Shown: positions 53,407 through 62,649, counted from the stretch's first letter. The stretch: 64,000 bases of DNA from Novipirellula galeiformis (GCF_007860095.1 NZ_SJPT01000014.1:55231-119230), one strand, 5' to 3'. A program made the numbers and translations. Notes: generated by a model not told the origin, from the letters alone.

Positions 53407-54870
53407 ATGAGCCAGAAGACGCATAACGCAAGACAACGTAATCAACAACGTAGTCGCCGCGCATTTCTGGTTGCTTCGGCCAGCGGATTTGCTGGACTTC
53501 AATTTGGAGTCCCACAACGGCTCGCCGCAGATGCCCCGGTCACCGCTCCCCAACTCAATGCAAACTCGCTCGCCACAGGTGGCAAAGCGAAATCAGTGAT
53601 TCTATTCTTCCTTTGTGGGGGGGCGTCGCATGTCGATACATGGGACATGAAGCCCGACGCTCCGGCGGAGTATCGTGGTCCCTTTTCGCCGATCGCTACC
53701 TCCGCGCCGCAAATTCGTCTCTGCGAGCATTTGCCGATGCTATCCCGGCAAGCGCATCACTTGGCGGTGGTCAATTCGATCGGTGCATCGGTGAGTACCA
53801 ACGATCATCATGCCGGTTATTATTACAATTTGACGGGGCATGAGCCCGATTCCACCTTCCTTTCGCTCGGCAATGATCGTCGTCCCTACGCCGATGATTG
53901 GCCCTATATCGGTTCAGTCGTTGGGGCGCGGCGGGATGGGAATTCGAGTCTGCCCAATTCGCTCACATTGCCTCATCAACCGAGTAAGGCACCGTACACC
54001 CGCCCCGGTCAATTTGCGGCTCGATTGGGAGTCGAATTTGATCCACTCTACGTTCATGCTTCGGTCGATGATCCGCTGAAGTTCCATGCCCCGTCGCTGG
54101 TGTTGTCCGGTGATGTCACTCCCGATCAATTGCGATCCCGCCAACAATTGCTCAAGACGCTCGACGTTGCCCGAGCCAACTTTGAAAATGTTCCCGCCGA
54201 AAGAACCTGGAAGCTGCATCAACAGCGAGCGCTCGATTTAATGCTCTCTTCTAACGCGACCAAGGTGTTTGATGTCGCTAGCGAAACCGACGCAACGCGT
54301 CAGCGGTATGGCGCCTCGGTGAATGCCGCCAGCCTGTTGATGGCTCGGCGATTGGTCGAGGCCGAAGTCCCATTTATCACGGTGTTTTGGAAAGAGAATG
54401 AAGCGATCAAGAAACAGTGTAAAAGCGCCGGCGGCTGGGATACACACGGCGATAACTTTAACTGCTTGAAAGATCACTTGTTGCCCGAGTTTGATCGAGC
54501 ATTCTCTGCGTTGCTGGAAGACCTTGAGCAACGCAACCTGCTTGAGCAAACGTTGGTGTTAGTCACCAGCGAGATGGGACGCACCCCGAAGATTGGTGAT
54601 CCCCGCTCCGGCGGAGTCGGCGGCGCAGGGCGTGACCATTGGACCCATTGCATGAGCGTGTTGATGGCCGGTGGCGGAATTCGAGGTGGCCAGACTTATG
54701 GCACCAGTGATCGTTTGGGCGAATATCCTGCCGAACGTCCGCTAACCCCCGCGGACATCGCCAAGACGGTCTACTTTGCCAGTGGTGTGGACGATCTACG
54801 CGCCGAGGATGGGCAAGGCCGCCCCTATAATTTGCTCGAAGAAGGAAACGCCCTGACCACCTTGTTTTAG
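53407..54870 (+). CDS. DUF1501 exported protein without a PSD1 partner
   Basis: ATG 53407 gives 487 residues. Tat-like leader QRSRRAFLVASASGFAGLQ. DUF1501 features include LFFLCGGASHVDTWDMKPDAP, AASLLMARRLVEAEVPFITVFW, VTSEMGRTPKIGD, and GRDHWTHCMSVLMAGGGIRGG. It differs from the three paired copies: the cysteine-bearing segment KKQCKSAGGWDTHGDN, and no RDFRLTDV ending. The neighbouring upstream gene is an EEP protein instead of PSD1. It may form another subfamily with a different redox or hydrolytic partner. Confidence 0.88.
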   Translation: MSQKTHNARQRNQQRSRRAFLVASASGFAGLQFGVPQRLAADAPVTAPQLNANSLATGGKAKSVILFFLCGGASHVDTWDMKPDAPAEYRGPFSPIATSAPQIRLCEHLPMLSRQAHHLAVVNSIGASVSTNDHHAGYYYNLTGHEPDSTFLSLGNDRRPYADDWPYIGSVVGARRDGNSSLPNSLTLPHQPSKAPYTRPGQFAARLGVEFDPLYVHASVDDPLKFHAPSLVLSGDVTPDQLRSRQQLLKTLDVARANFENVPAERTWKLHQQRALDLMLSSNATKVFDVASETDATRQRYGASVNAASLLMARRLVEAEVPFITVFWKENEAIKKQCKSAGGWDTHGDNFNCLKDHLLPEFDRAFSALLEDLEQRNLLEQTLVLVTSEMGRTPKIGDPRSGGVGGAGRDHWTHCMSVLMAGGGIRGGQTYGTSDRLGEYPAERPLTPADIAKTVYFASGVDDLRAEDGQGRPYNLLEEGNALTTLF

Positions 54871-55199
54871 AGACGGATAACAAGAGAGTGGATTGGAGAC
54901 GGATTCATGGTCGCCCAAAGGCCGCCAGATTAGAAATGCGTGATCGACGAGCTTCCGGCCTACCGTGACAAGTCGCTGCAGAGCGACGGGGGGAATTCTG
55001 GGCTGCCGCGTTTTGCTTCTCAATAGATGGCGAGTTGCAATCGCTGGGGTACCCAGAACTCGCTGAGCGGGCAATGGAAATACAGCGAGCGTGCCACTTC
55101 AAAGACAACACATGTGGATCTCAGAGCCCGTGGCGTTGCGTTTTAGAGGAGGCGGAGGGGCTGTCTTAATTGCAAGGTTTTAGGCAATGAAACCAAGAC
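54871..55199. other. Convergent intergenic region
   Basis: 329 bases between the ends of two convergent genes. I see no terminator with a T-tract and no supportable gene. Frames on either strand lack motifs. Confidence 0.45.
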
Positions 55200-55682
55200 T
55201 TAACGATCATCCTCTTGGACACTCAACCGGGCTTTTTCAAGCAGGCGACTAAGCTCGTTTAGCTCCGTTCGAGTGAGGTGTCCAATCAATTGGCTGTGAA
55301 GCTCCATCACGGGGCTATCCATTTGCTTTAGCAAATCCTTGGCCGTTGCGGTCAGCTCGATATAGACGACTCGACGGTCTTCGCTACTGCGCTCTCGCGC
55401 AACGAGTCCTTGTTTCTCGAGTCGGTCCAACAGGCCTGTCATCGCTGGGACAACCTGAATCATTCGGCCCGCAATCTCTTGGCAGGGCATCGGTTTGCCT
55501 TCGCCTCGCAGGATGCGTAAGACGTTGTATTGAGAAGGGGTGAGTTCAAATTGACGAAACAAGCGGCCGAACCGATTCATGAACCGGTCATTCGTGCGCA
55601 ACAGATTCAAAATCGCCTCTTGTTCGCACGATTCGAATGGTTGCTTCATCTTCAGTTCGTTTCGAAGCCTGCTGCTGGGCAT
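55200..55682 (-). CDS. MarR-family transcriptional regulator
   Basis: The start at 55682 is set by AAGGAGA six bases upstream, giving 160 residues. It is a winged-helix regulator: FELTPSQYNVLRILRGEG, CQEIAGRMIQVVPAMTGLLDRL (recognition helix), and the wing REIDRR-like segment RSSEDRRVVYIELT. MarR proteins act as dimers and usually repress neighbouring genes until a small phenolic or lipophilic ligand binds. Downstream of the EamA transporter gene on the same strand, with its own promoter candidate in between. The transporter is its likely target or functional partner. Confidence 0.92.
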   Translation of the reverse strand: MPSSRLRNELKMKQPFESCEQEAILNLLRTNDRFMNRFGRLFRQFELTPSQYNVLRILRGEGKPMPCQEIAGRMIQVVPAMTGLLDRLEKQGLVARERSSEDRRVVYIELTATAKDLLKQMDSPVMELHSQLIGHLTRTELNELSRLLEKARLSVQEDDR

Positions 55683-55705
55683 GGCGATTCTCCTTAATTC
55701 CATAT

Positions 55706-55734
55706 ACGTTACATGTGAACCAATGTTGTGTCAA
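55706..55734 (-). promoter_or_regulatory. Candidate promoter of the MarR gene with overlapping palindrome
   Basis: On the minus strand TTGACA (55734-55729) matches the -35 consensus. TAACGT (55711-55706) lies 17 bases downstream as a weak -10. The spacer holds the palindrome ACATGT (55711-55716) within GTTCACATGTAAC, flanked by inverted TTA/GAA-like ends. The position suggests an operator for MarR autoregulation. The ribosome-binding site follows 23 bases on. Confidence 0.55.
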
Positions 55735-55792
55735 TCACAGCGATCTTGGCCTTTTGACTGGGTGCAGGAGAGGAGGAAGCGGCTGCACGGCG

Positions 55793-56722
55793 CTATCGCC
55801 GCGCCACCAGGCTGACGCCAAGGATCGCGACCGCCATGCCCGCGAAATGTTGCAACGAGGAAGGTTCGTCGAGCACCGCGATCGCTAACATCATCGTCAA
55901 CACGGGCCCAATCGAGCCGATCACGGTCGTCCGTGTCGCTCCAATCCTGACGATCGCCTCGTTGATCATAAAACTGGGAACGACCGTGCATACGAATGCT
56001 AATATCGCACCGTAACCGTACACGATCGGTGGCAGTTTGGCGAAGTCACGGATGTTTTGCGTGGCGAGAAAATGAACACCAACAAAGAAGGTCGATCCAA
56101 TCATGGCAAGACTGGTGAATTGGCGGCTGCCGATTCGCTGCATCGTGGGTTTGGCGAACAGAACGTACAGTGAATAGCTCAACGCCGAGCCAAACACCAG
56201 AATCACGCCGAGTCCGACATCGGTCCCTTGCGAAAACGTTCGCTCCTGACCGTACATTAGCCCCACTCCGGCATAGGAACTGAGGATCGCGATGAGGATT
56301 CGCCCGCTGAGCCGCTCCCCCAGAAACATCCACGCCAACACCGCGACCATCGCTGGGTAGGTGAAAAGTGTCAGCCGTTCAAGTTGAGCCGAGATGTAGG
56401 AAAGTCCCGAAAGATCAAGATAGGACGCCAAATAGTATCCCAGAAATCCAAGTGCGAACGACCGCGTGGCTAACGACTGGGACACCGGTTGGACGTCCTT
56501 CGATCTCTGTAAATACCACAGCACCAGCACATAGAACGGCAGCGCCAATAACATCCGCACGGTCAGTAGCAAGGTGGGAGTCGCCCCAGCGGCGAAGGCC
56601 AACTTGATAAAAATGGATTTGAGTGCAAACAGGAACGTGCCGACAATTGCCAACGTGATTCCTACCGTCGCGTCGCGGCGCGTATCGGCGGTAGAACGAT
56701 GCTCGGCGGTTTGCTCGGTCAA
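55793..56722 (-). CDS. EamA-family drug/metabolite transporter
   Basis: A 309-residue membrane protein with about ten helices in two EamA repeats. The first starts ATVGITLAIVGTFLFALKSIFIKLAF. The second is about residues 160-305 (GLGVILVFGSALSYSLYVLF; RTTVIGSIGPVLTMMLAIAVL split in two). The terminal ALFLGE-type signature appears as AWMFLGERLSGR after the first repeat and VLDEPSSLQHFAGMAVAILG at the end. EamA proteins export or import metabolites. It is located 110 bases upstream of the MarR gene on the same strand, so the two may be coregulated. Confidence 0.88.
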   Translation of the reverse strand: MTEQTAEHRSTADTRRDATVGITLAIVGTFLFALKSIFIKLAFAAGATPTLLLTVRMLLALPFYVLVLWYLQRSKDVQPVSQSLATRSFALGFLGYYLASYLDLSGLSYISAQLERLTLFTYPAMVAVLAWMFLGERLSGRILIAILSSYAGVGLMYGQERTFSQGTDVGLGVILVFGSALSYSLYVLFAKPTMQRIGSRQFTSLAMIGSTFFVGVHFLATQNIRDFAKLPPIVYGYGAILAFVCTVVPSFMINEAIVRIGATRTTVIGSIGPVLTMMLAIAVLDEPSSLQHFAGMAVAILGVSLVARR

Positions 56723-56879
56723 GAAAGGGGCTCTGCGTTAAAGTACCCGAGACTGGGGATGCACGAGAAGCGACTCGTTGCGAAATCTGACACTTCAACG
56801 CAGGGGAGAGTTCGCGGGAACGATTCACATGGCGGCGCGTTTCACAACCGCGCCATCCTGGGAACCAACGGAGCGAGCC

Positions 56880-57785
56880 CTATTGCTTCAATAGGTGCCG
56901 ATCTTGCTGTTCACGATAGCCTTTTAAGCGAATCGTACCATTGGGGGACAAACTCATCATCGAGTAACCGTTGTTTTCCATCGTGGCGCCTTCGACCATC
57001 GCGACCAAGGTGCAGTAGTGGATTCCGCCGATCTCGTTCAAGTCATTTCGATGGCTGTGACCTTGGAAGACCGCCAACACATTGCCAGCGGTCTCGAGCG
57101 TTTTGCGAACCGCAGCACTATTTTTGACGGCGTAATGATTGTCGAGGTCGAGTCGTTGGTGCGCGAAAACGATGACGTGTTTATTCGTCGCCTTGAGGTC
57201 GGCGGCAAGCCAGTCCAGTTCGGCAGCCGGGATGTTGGCATCGGTCCAGGTGAAGTTTTTGCGTTGATAGGGCTGGCCGTCACTGCGAAAGCAGGAGTCG
57301 AGCACGACGAAATGGTAATCGCCTTGGTCGAATGAATAGTACGATTTTGGCTGCCCCACGCTGCCGAGGAATTCGTCTTTCGTAAGCGTATCGACACAAT
57401 GGTTACCGAGGACGTAGTGGCGCTGATCGCAAAGTTGAGAAAACTCTCGATTGATCGTGTTCAGATAACGACGTTCCGTTGCGACGGAATCGGCCGCGTC
57501 GATGAGGTCACCAAGTTCGACAATAAATGCGGGGTTGTCGCTCTCAAATTGCCGCCCCGCTTCCTCAAGTTTGCCAAGCGTTTTGCGGTAATGCCGACTG
57601 CCGCCGGGAGGCTTGTCGGCGTAATGCAAGTCGGTGACGAGACCGATGCGGAGCTCGTCGCCTGTTTCATCGCCGTAAAGTTGCGTCGCGTTAAGGGGGG
57701 CTGCGCCACACGAGGCCGCGGCCATGACCAAGGTGCCATTTCGTAGAAAAACGCGGCGTTGGAGTGGAGGATTAACGTAAGGCAT
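56880..57785 (-). CDS. Exported calcineurin-like metallophosphoesterase
   Basis: A 301-residue protein with a Tat-like leader (LQRRVFLRNGTLVMAAASCG). It contains the five metallophosphoesterase blocks: VTDLHYAD, VELGDLID, VLGNHC, VFAHQRLD, and GHSHRND. These bind a dinuclear metal centre. Between blocks 1 and 2 is a conserved PPGGSRHYRKTLGKLEEA segment, seen in a subgroup of planctomycete and verrucomicrobial enzymes. Periplasmic phosphomonoester or phosphodiester hydrolysis is likely. It is 157 bases from the EamA gene. Confidence 0.9.
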   Translation of the reverse strand: MPYVNPPLQRRVFLRNGTLVMAAASCGAAPLNATQLYGDETGDELRIGLVTDLHYADKPPGGSRHYRKTLGKLEEAGRQFESDNPAFIVELGDLIDAADSVATERRYLNTINREFSQLCDQRHYVLGNHCVDTLTKDEFLGSVGQPKSYYSFDQGDYHFVVLDSCFRSDGQPYQRKNFTWTDANIPAAELDWLAADLKATNKHVIVFAHQRLDLDNHYAVKNSAAVRKTLETAGNVLAVFQGHSHRNDLNEIGGIHYCTLVAMVEGATMENNGYSMMSLSPNGTIRLKGYREQQDRHLLKQ

Positions 57786-57963
57786 TTGGTTTGCTTATGT
57801 GGGACTAGACCGAGAGAGAAGGTGTATTTCGACATCGAGTATCTATTATAGACGTCGAAATTAAGAGAACATGAAGATTCGATTGAGTCTTTTGCCCGGC
57901 ATCAACGGAGTGGCGAACGGGGAGCTCGCGAATCGATGGGCGAAGTCGTTGGTTACCGCCGCG

Positions 57964-58029
57964 AGTGTTAACCGTAGCGAGCAGTGTTAGCCGTAGCGAG
58001 CAATGTTAGCCGTAGAGAGCAATGTTAGC
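57964..58029. repeat. 19-bp tandem repeat, about 3.5 copies
   Basis: The unit (A/G)TGTTAGCCGTAGCGAGCA repeats with an exact 19-base period. TGTTA occurs at 57966, 57985, 58004 and 58023. The first copy reads TTAACC and the third GTAGAGAGC; otherwise the copies agree. It sits just downstream of the glycosyltransferase stop (58058, minus strand). It is too short and too closely spaced for a CRISPR array. Confidence 0.85.
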
Positions 58030-58057
58030 TTAGCCACGTTGCTCGACAAACCCTTAC

Positions 58058-59194
58058 TCAAGCTTTCCGCACGACACGCCCTCGCCACGCGACACCGCCG
58101 CTGGTCAAGTGATGGTAGATGGCTCGTGCCAAGCAGCACGCGATCGGGAACGCGGCCAACGGGAACGCTATCGCTTTGAGAAATCGAATGTCGGCTAATC
58201 GACGTGCCAATAAAAGCACGGTGGCTTGTGATGCGTAGGCGATCACGCCAGCGACCACTAGTGTGACATCGCTATGGTGCATGCCCATCACCATTGCTGT
58301 CATCGGGATACCGTAGACCAACACCGGGACGAACATCGCTGGGAACGCCAACGCCACGTGTTTGACCGCTCCAAGGATATTCTTGGTGAATCCCCAATAG
58401 GCATCGTGGTTGCTCTTGAATAGACGGACGCGGAGTAGTTGCGGTGCGAAGACAATCTGTGTGACGAATCCCTTCGCTTTGATGTTTCGGGCTAACATCA
58501 CATCGTCCAAAGCCTCGCTGCGAACGGTCGAAAGACCATCGATTTGACTCAGTAGATCGCGACGCGTCATCATGAAGGCGCCGGCGGCTACCGCATTGGC
58601 GCACTTCGGATCGTGCAACTTGCGGTTTAAGTAGCTTACGAGTCCGAACACCATCAAATGCGGAACCAGGACGTTCTCCCAGAACGAGACGAGTTCGACG
58701 CGAGGAAATAGACTTAGGAAGTCACTTCGTTGTTGTTGCATGTGATCGTAGGCTGTCGCGAAACAGCTTGGTGAATGAATCACATCGGCGTCTGCGAAAA
58801 CGACAATCGGCCGCGTCGTGCACAAATAGGCCTGGTGCATTGCATTGGCTTTTCCAAACCAACCTTCGGCCAGAGGCGGATTGTGGATCACCGTGACGCG
58901 TGCGTCGCCGGCGGCAATGGCGTCGACGATCGATGCGGTAGCATCCGAGGAGTGGTCGTTGACGACGGTAATATGAATGTCGACATTTTGTTGCGCGAGC
59001 AGACTGCGTAGGGATCGCTCGATGTCGAGTTGTTCGTTCCGAGCCGGGACAATGACGTCGATGATTGGCGCCGGATCAAGTTGAGTCTGCGTTGGGACAA
59101 GGGATGGCACGATGGCAAAAAGACGACAGAATGCAATGCCGATCCCCAGGCTGAGGGCGGTGATCGCGATCGTCAATAGGAACATGAAGGTCAA
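58058..59194 (-). CDS. Membrane-anchored family 2 glycosyltransferase
   Basis: A 378-residue protein with an N-terminal helix (FLLTIAITALSLGIGIAF) and several C-terminal helices (after about 270). The GT-A domain shows IDVIVPARNEQLDIERSLRS, TVVNDHSSDAT, GWFGKANAMHQA and FADADVIHSP (DxD-type metal site), then an acceptor-side segment with EALDDVMLARNIKAKG. This arrangement resembles glycosyltransferases acting on lipid or carotenoid acceptors (CrtQ-like), but the acceptor is unknown. There is no leader cleavage site. Upstream lies a 349-base divergent region toward the secreted unknown protein. Confidence 0.86.
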   Translation of the reverse strand: MTFMFLLTIAITALSLGIGIAFCRLFAIVPSLVPTQTQLDPAPIIDVIVPARNEQLDIERSLRSLLAQQNVDIHITVVNDHSSDATASIVDAIAAGDARVTVIHNPPLAEGWFGKANAMHQAYLCTTRPIVVFADADVIHSPSCFATAYDHMQQQRSDFLSLFPRVELVSFWENVLVPHLMVFGLVSYLNRKLHDPKCANAVAAGAFMMTRRDLLSQIDGLSTVRSEALDDVMLARNIKAKGFVTQIVFAPQLLRVRLFKSNHDAYWGFTKNILGAVKHVALAFPAMFVPVLVYGIPMTAMVMGMHHSDVTLVVAGVIAYASQATVLLLARRLADIRFLKAIAFPLAAFPIACCLARAIYHHLTSGGVAWRGRVVRKA

Positions 59195-59543
59195 GATGGC
59201 GGGCTCGTGGTCGGACGCCCTGTTGAATCACAAGACGCAGTTGAGTGACAAGACGCAGTTGTTTGAAATGACCCGGTGATACACGTCGCTGCGATCGCGG
59301 TTCGATGCGTTGGGAGGCCGAGGGGAAAAAGCATTCTGCGGCAACCCAAGTCGTTCGTAAATTGGCTCATGCCCACTTGGTTTCGCTGCAAAGGAGGTGA
59401 AAACGGCTCATTTTAGCCCGCTTGGTCACCGCTTCAAGGCTTGCACCGGATTGTGATTTTGGGATGGAACAGACATTCGTTGGATCGCTAGCGGATAGAA
59501 TCAAATTGGGGCAAGGCAACGATCCTGTTACGGAGCAATCCTT
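59195..59543. other. Divergent intergenic region with short direct repeat
   Basis: 349 bases between divergent genes. CAAGACGCAGTTG occurs at 59231-59243 and 59249-59261 (period 18), close to the glycosyltransferase start. This could be an operator or a slippage duplication. GGAGCAAT before 59544 is the likely ribosome-binding site of the plus-strand gene. No gene is visible. Confidence 0.55.
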
Positions 59544-61265
59544 ATGCATTCCTCTCGCCGTCGCTTTCTAAAGTCATCGGTGGCTGGGGCATCCATCGCG
59601 GTGTTTCCTGCTCATGCAAATGCGATCGCAACGGGGGTGGAGTTTAGTCTTCCCGTCGCGATGAACCTTTCTGCGGCGAATGATTACAGCCCAGGGTTCC
59701 CGTTTAAGAATTTGCTTTGGGGGGCGCGGCCATGGTTGACTCGCAACGTCAACGATCTGACCGGCTGGGACTCCGAACAACAAGCATCGCTCAAGCTCGA
59801 TCGCGAAGGGTATCCGCTGCAGGTCCCATTTGTCGGGGCCGATGGTTCGCAGCATGACGTGTTCACCATTTTGCCGAACACTTGTCGTCCCGGACGCTAC
59901 GTGTTGCTCTACGACGGGCAAGGCAAAATCGAGAGCGGTGGGCGGACGCAAATCGTCAAGTCGAATCGGGGACGTGTCGAGTTGCAAATGATGCACGCTC
60001 GCGGCGATGAGAACCTCGAAATACTGCGGATTTTGAAAAGTGATGCCGCGGATCCCATTCACAACATGCGAATGATACCGATTGAGCTTGAACATGCGGA
60101 TCTAGACGCAGAGCCGTTCTTGGACGAAGTGGTTGAGTATTGCAAACAATTTCACGCACTTCGCTTTATGGATTGGCTCGAGACCAACGACAGCATCAAT
60201 CGTGATTGGGCAGCACGCAAAACGACGCGTTTTTTCACACAGTGTGGAGTGACCGGTGATGTGGTTGGCTTGACCGACGATCCCGTGCCGCAATGGCAAC
60301 GCCAATATGCTTCCGGCGTGGCTCTTGAATTGTGTATTGATCTTGCCAATGCAACGAAATGCGATGCATGGCTGTGCGTTCCCCATCTCGCCGACGACGA
60401 CTATATCTTTCAGATGGCGGTGTTGGTAAAGGAGCGACTCGATCCTGATTTGAAGGTGTATGTCGAATACAGTAATGAAGTTTGGAATTGGCAGTTTCAG
60501 CAAGCCCATTGGAACCTCCACTCCGCCGCAATCGGTAACTTGCTCGCCGCGACACCGATTGCAAGTTGGCAACCAAGTAGATCGCCCAAGCTCAATCAAC
60601 ATGGGGTTGCGGTCAATCGAGTTGGTATCAACTTCCCAGAGCGGATGGGGATCGCGACTCGCCGTATCCTCGCGATCTGGGAACGTGTTTTTGCGGGACG
60701 GGATCGAAATCGGTTGGTCCGCGTCGCCGCGGGGCAAGCGTCTTGGCAGGAGGTTTCGGCGCGCTGCTTAAATACAGTGGTCCGTAACGGTGGATGTGAT
60801 GCATTTACGGTCAGCGGCTACTTTGCTGCAGACGATGCGATCTACCGGCGGTGGGAAAAACTCGGCGCTGATTTGACCGCAGCGCAGGTCATCGAGGAGA
60901 TGAAAGAGGTAATCGCAAGCGAGTCGGCTCGTCAGATCAAGAGCGTGTCACAAATGTGTCAGCGTGGCCAAGTCGACTTTGTCGTCTACGAAGGCGGCCA
61001 ACATCTTCAGCCACGTGATCAACAGGCGACGAGTTACATGCCTGCATTAAAGGCGGCTCAGTTTGATCGTGGAATGGCCCAGTGTTATCGTGAGTTACTC
61101 AGGCTTCACGCGGGGGCGAATTGTCGGTTGTTCACCGCGTACGCGAGCGTTGGGGAACAGGGGAGCCGGTACGGTAGTTGGGGACATTTGGAGCGGTACA
61201 CGCAAGCGGTCACCGAAATGCCTAAGATGCAAGCGTTGGTCGAGAGCAACGCGAAAAAACGTTGA
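59544..61265 (+). CDS. Tat-type secreted protein of unknown function, possible glycoside-hydrolase-like fold
   Basis: A 573-residue protein with leader SSRRRFLKSSVAGASIAVFPAH in two parts (RRRFLKSS Tat motif). I do not recognise the family with certainty. Residues 45-150 are beta-rich (SLKLDREGYPLQVPFVGADG; GRYVLLYDGQGKIE). The middle carries HALRFMDWLETND and LCIDLANATKCDAWLCVPHL. Then VYVEYSNEVWNWQFQQAHW (about residue 308) looks like a conserved acidic/aromatic catalytic or binding loop as in TIM-barrel glycosidases or cellulose-binding proteins. A further motif is VDFVVYEGGQHL (Glu-Gly-Gly-His). A role on extracellular polysaccharide is inference only. Confidence 0.75.
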   Translation: MHSSRRRFLKSSVAGASIAVFPAHANAIATGVEFSLPVAMNLSAANDYSPGFPFKNLLWGARPWLTRNVNDLTGWDSEQQASLKLDREGYPLQVPFVGADGSQHDVFTILPNTCRPGRYVLLYDGQGKIESGGRTQIVKSNRGRVELQMMHARGDENLEILRILKSDAADPIHNMRMIPIELEHADLDAEPFLDEVVEYCKQFHALRFMDWLETNDSINRDWAARKTTRFFTQCGVTGDVVGLTDDPVPQWQRQYASGVALELCIDLANATKCDAWLCVPHLADDDYIFQMAVLVKERLDPDLKVYVEYSNEVWNWQFQQAHWNLHSAAIGNLLAATPIASWQPSRSPKLNQHGVAVNRVGINFPERMGIATRRILAIWERVFAGRDRNRLVRVAAGQASWQEVSARCLNTVVRNGGCDAFTVSGYFAADDAIYRRWEKLGADLTAAQVIEEMKEVIASESARQIKSVSQMCQRGQVDFVVYEGGQHLQPRDQQATSYMPALKAAQFDRGMAQCYRELLRLHAGANCRLFTAYASVGEQGSRYGSWGHLERYTQAVTEMPKMQALVESNAKKR

Positions 61266-61644
61266 CGGGCTGCGGGCGTCGAAGCGATCGGAACGTCGCA
61301 CGGATCACCGTTTGTCCCACTGTGTCGGACTGCGGCGCTATTGATAAATCGCGAAATTTTCGCGTCGCAATGAAGGCGTACCGTATTCGACGATTGCATT
61401 GGTGGACCCGCAACGGGGGGGCACCCGATCCAGCGGTACAGCCGGAAAAGTCAACTGCAAGCGTCATGAAGCCACCGCCGCCTGACAAACTGGCCGAGAA
61501 GGTGGCGGAAATGCAGGGAATTGCAGTGCAAACGGCCCTGTTCTAACTACAATTGTCCTTTGCTAGACACACCCGTATGAGGATGTCACCACGCCCCCCA
61601 TACTATCCCGCCCCGATTAATTGCGGTTAGACAGACGCCCTGCC
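61266..61644. other. Intergenic region
   Basis: 379 bases between two plus-strand genes. A 58-codon frame from 61370 (MKAYRIRRLHWW) lacks a ribosome-binding site and motifs and is not called. Otherwise I see nothing. Confidence 0.4.
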
Positions 61645-62649
61645 ATGCGAAATCTCTCTTTTGTCGCTGTGACGTTCACTCTCGCTCAACTCCTTTTCGT
61701 CATGGGATTTGCGTGTGCGCAAACGCCAGCGACGATTGGCCGGATCGAACGTCTTGACCCTGCGTTGGACTCACGGTTTGCTGAGGACGCAAAGATCGAA
61801 GTGCTGGCGAGCGGATTCACATGGACCGAGGGGCCGGTTTGGTTCGGCGATGCGACCGAGGGATATTTGCTGTTCTCGGACATCCCACGCAATTCGATTT
61901 ATCGCTGGACGGCCTCGAGGGGTGTAGAGTTGTTCATGAATCCTAGTGGTTACACCGGGATTAGCTACTACGGACTGGAGCCCGGCAGCAATGGATTGGC
62001 GAAGGATTCCGAGGGGCGTTTAATCGCCTGTGAACATGGAGATCGTCGTGTTTCGATGCTGACGCGAGGCGGTGGCAAAGTGACGTTGGCAGATCGTTTT
62101 GAAGGTCGCCGATTGAATAGCCCTAACGATCTCGTTGTTGACTCAGGCGGAGCGGTGTTCTTTACCGACCCTCCGTACGGGCTTCCCGAGCGGGCCGCGG
62201 ATCCACGCCGCGAATTGGATTTTTGTGGAGTCTATCGGCTCGACCCCGATGGCAAGTTGCATTTATTGACGAAGCAACTCGCTCGCCCCAACGGCATCGG
62301 TTTGTCGCCTGACCAAAAGACGTTGTATGTGGCCCAGAGTGATCCGGCCGCTCCTATTTGGATGGCGTTTCCGGTCAACGAAGACAAGACGCTTGGCGAA
62401 GGTAAGGTGTTACTCGACGCCAAAAGTTACATGTCTGAGTTTCCAGGGCTTCCCGATGGGATGACCGTTGCGAAAGATGGCACGATCTACGGAAGTGGCC
62501 CTGGAGCGATTTATGTGATCCAGCCTGATGGAAAATTGATCGGTCGCTTGATCACCGGTGGACGCGTCAGCAATTGTACGTTTAGCGATGATGAAAAGAC
62601 GCTTTACATTACTGCGGACGAAAACATTTGTCGCATCAAGCTGAAATAA
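61645..62649 (+). CDS. Secreted SMP-30/gluconolactonase-like beta-propeller
   Basis: ATG 61645 places the leader MRNLSFVAVTFTLAQLLFVM at the N-terminus, giving 334 residues. SMP-30/gluconolactonase features are EGPVWFGDA (metal-ligand glutamate), LLFSDIPRNSIYRW, SNGLAKDSEGRLIACEHG, LNSPNDLVVDSGGAVFFTDPPYG (metal ligand asparagine and aspartate), NGIGLSPDQKTLYV, and LPDGMTVAKDGTIY. The family hydrolyses sugar lactones with calcium or zinc. It probably acts in the periplasm on an aldonolactone from sugar oxidation. Convergent with the next gene. Confidence 0.9.
   Translation: MRNLSFVAVTFTLAQLLFVMGFACAQTPATIGRIERLDPALDSRFAEDAKIEVLASGFTWTEGPVWFGDATEGYLLFSDIPRNSIYRWTASRGVELFMNPSGYTGISYYGLEPGSNGLAKDSEGRLIACEHGDRRVSMLTRGGGKVTLADRFEGRRLNSPNDLVVDSGGAVFFTDPPYGLPERAADPRRELDFCGVYRLDPDGKLHLLTKQLARPNGIGLSPDQKTLYVAQSDPAAPIWMAFPVNEDKTLGEGKVLLDAKSYMSEFPGLPDGMTVAKDGTIYGSGPGAIYVIQPDGKLIGRLITGGRVSNCTFSDDEKTLYITADENICRIKLK

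Noticed and set aside
57964..58029. Repeats considered as a CRISPR array
   Set aside because: The units abut with a 19-base period and no spacers, and no cas genes are present.
61370..61546. Possible 58-residue protein starting MKAYRIRRLHWW
   Set aside because: The first residues faintly recall alcohol dehydrogenase N-termini, but the remainder does not fit, no ribosome-binding site precedes it, and no frameshift restores homology.
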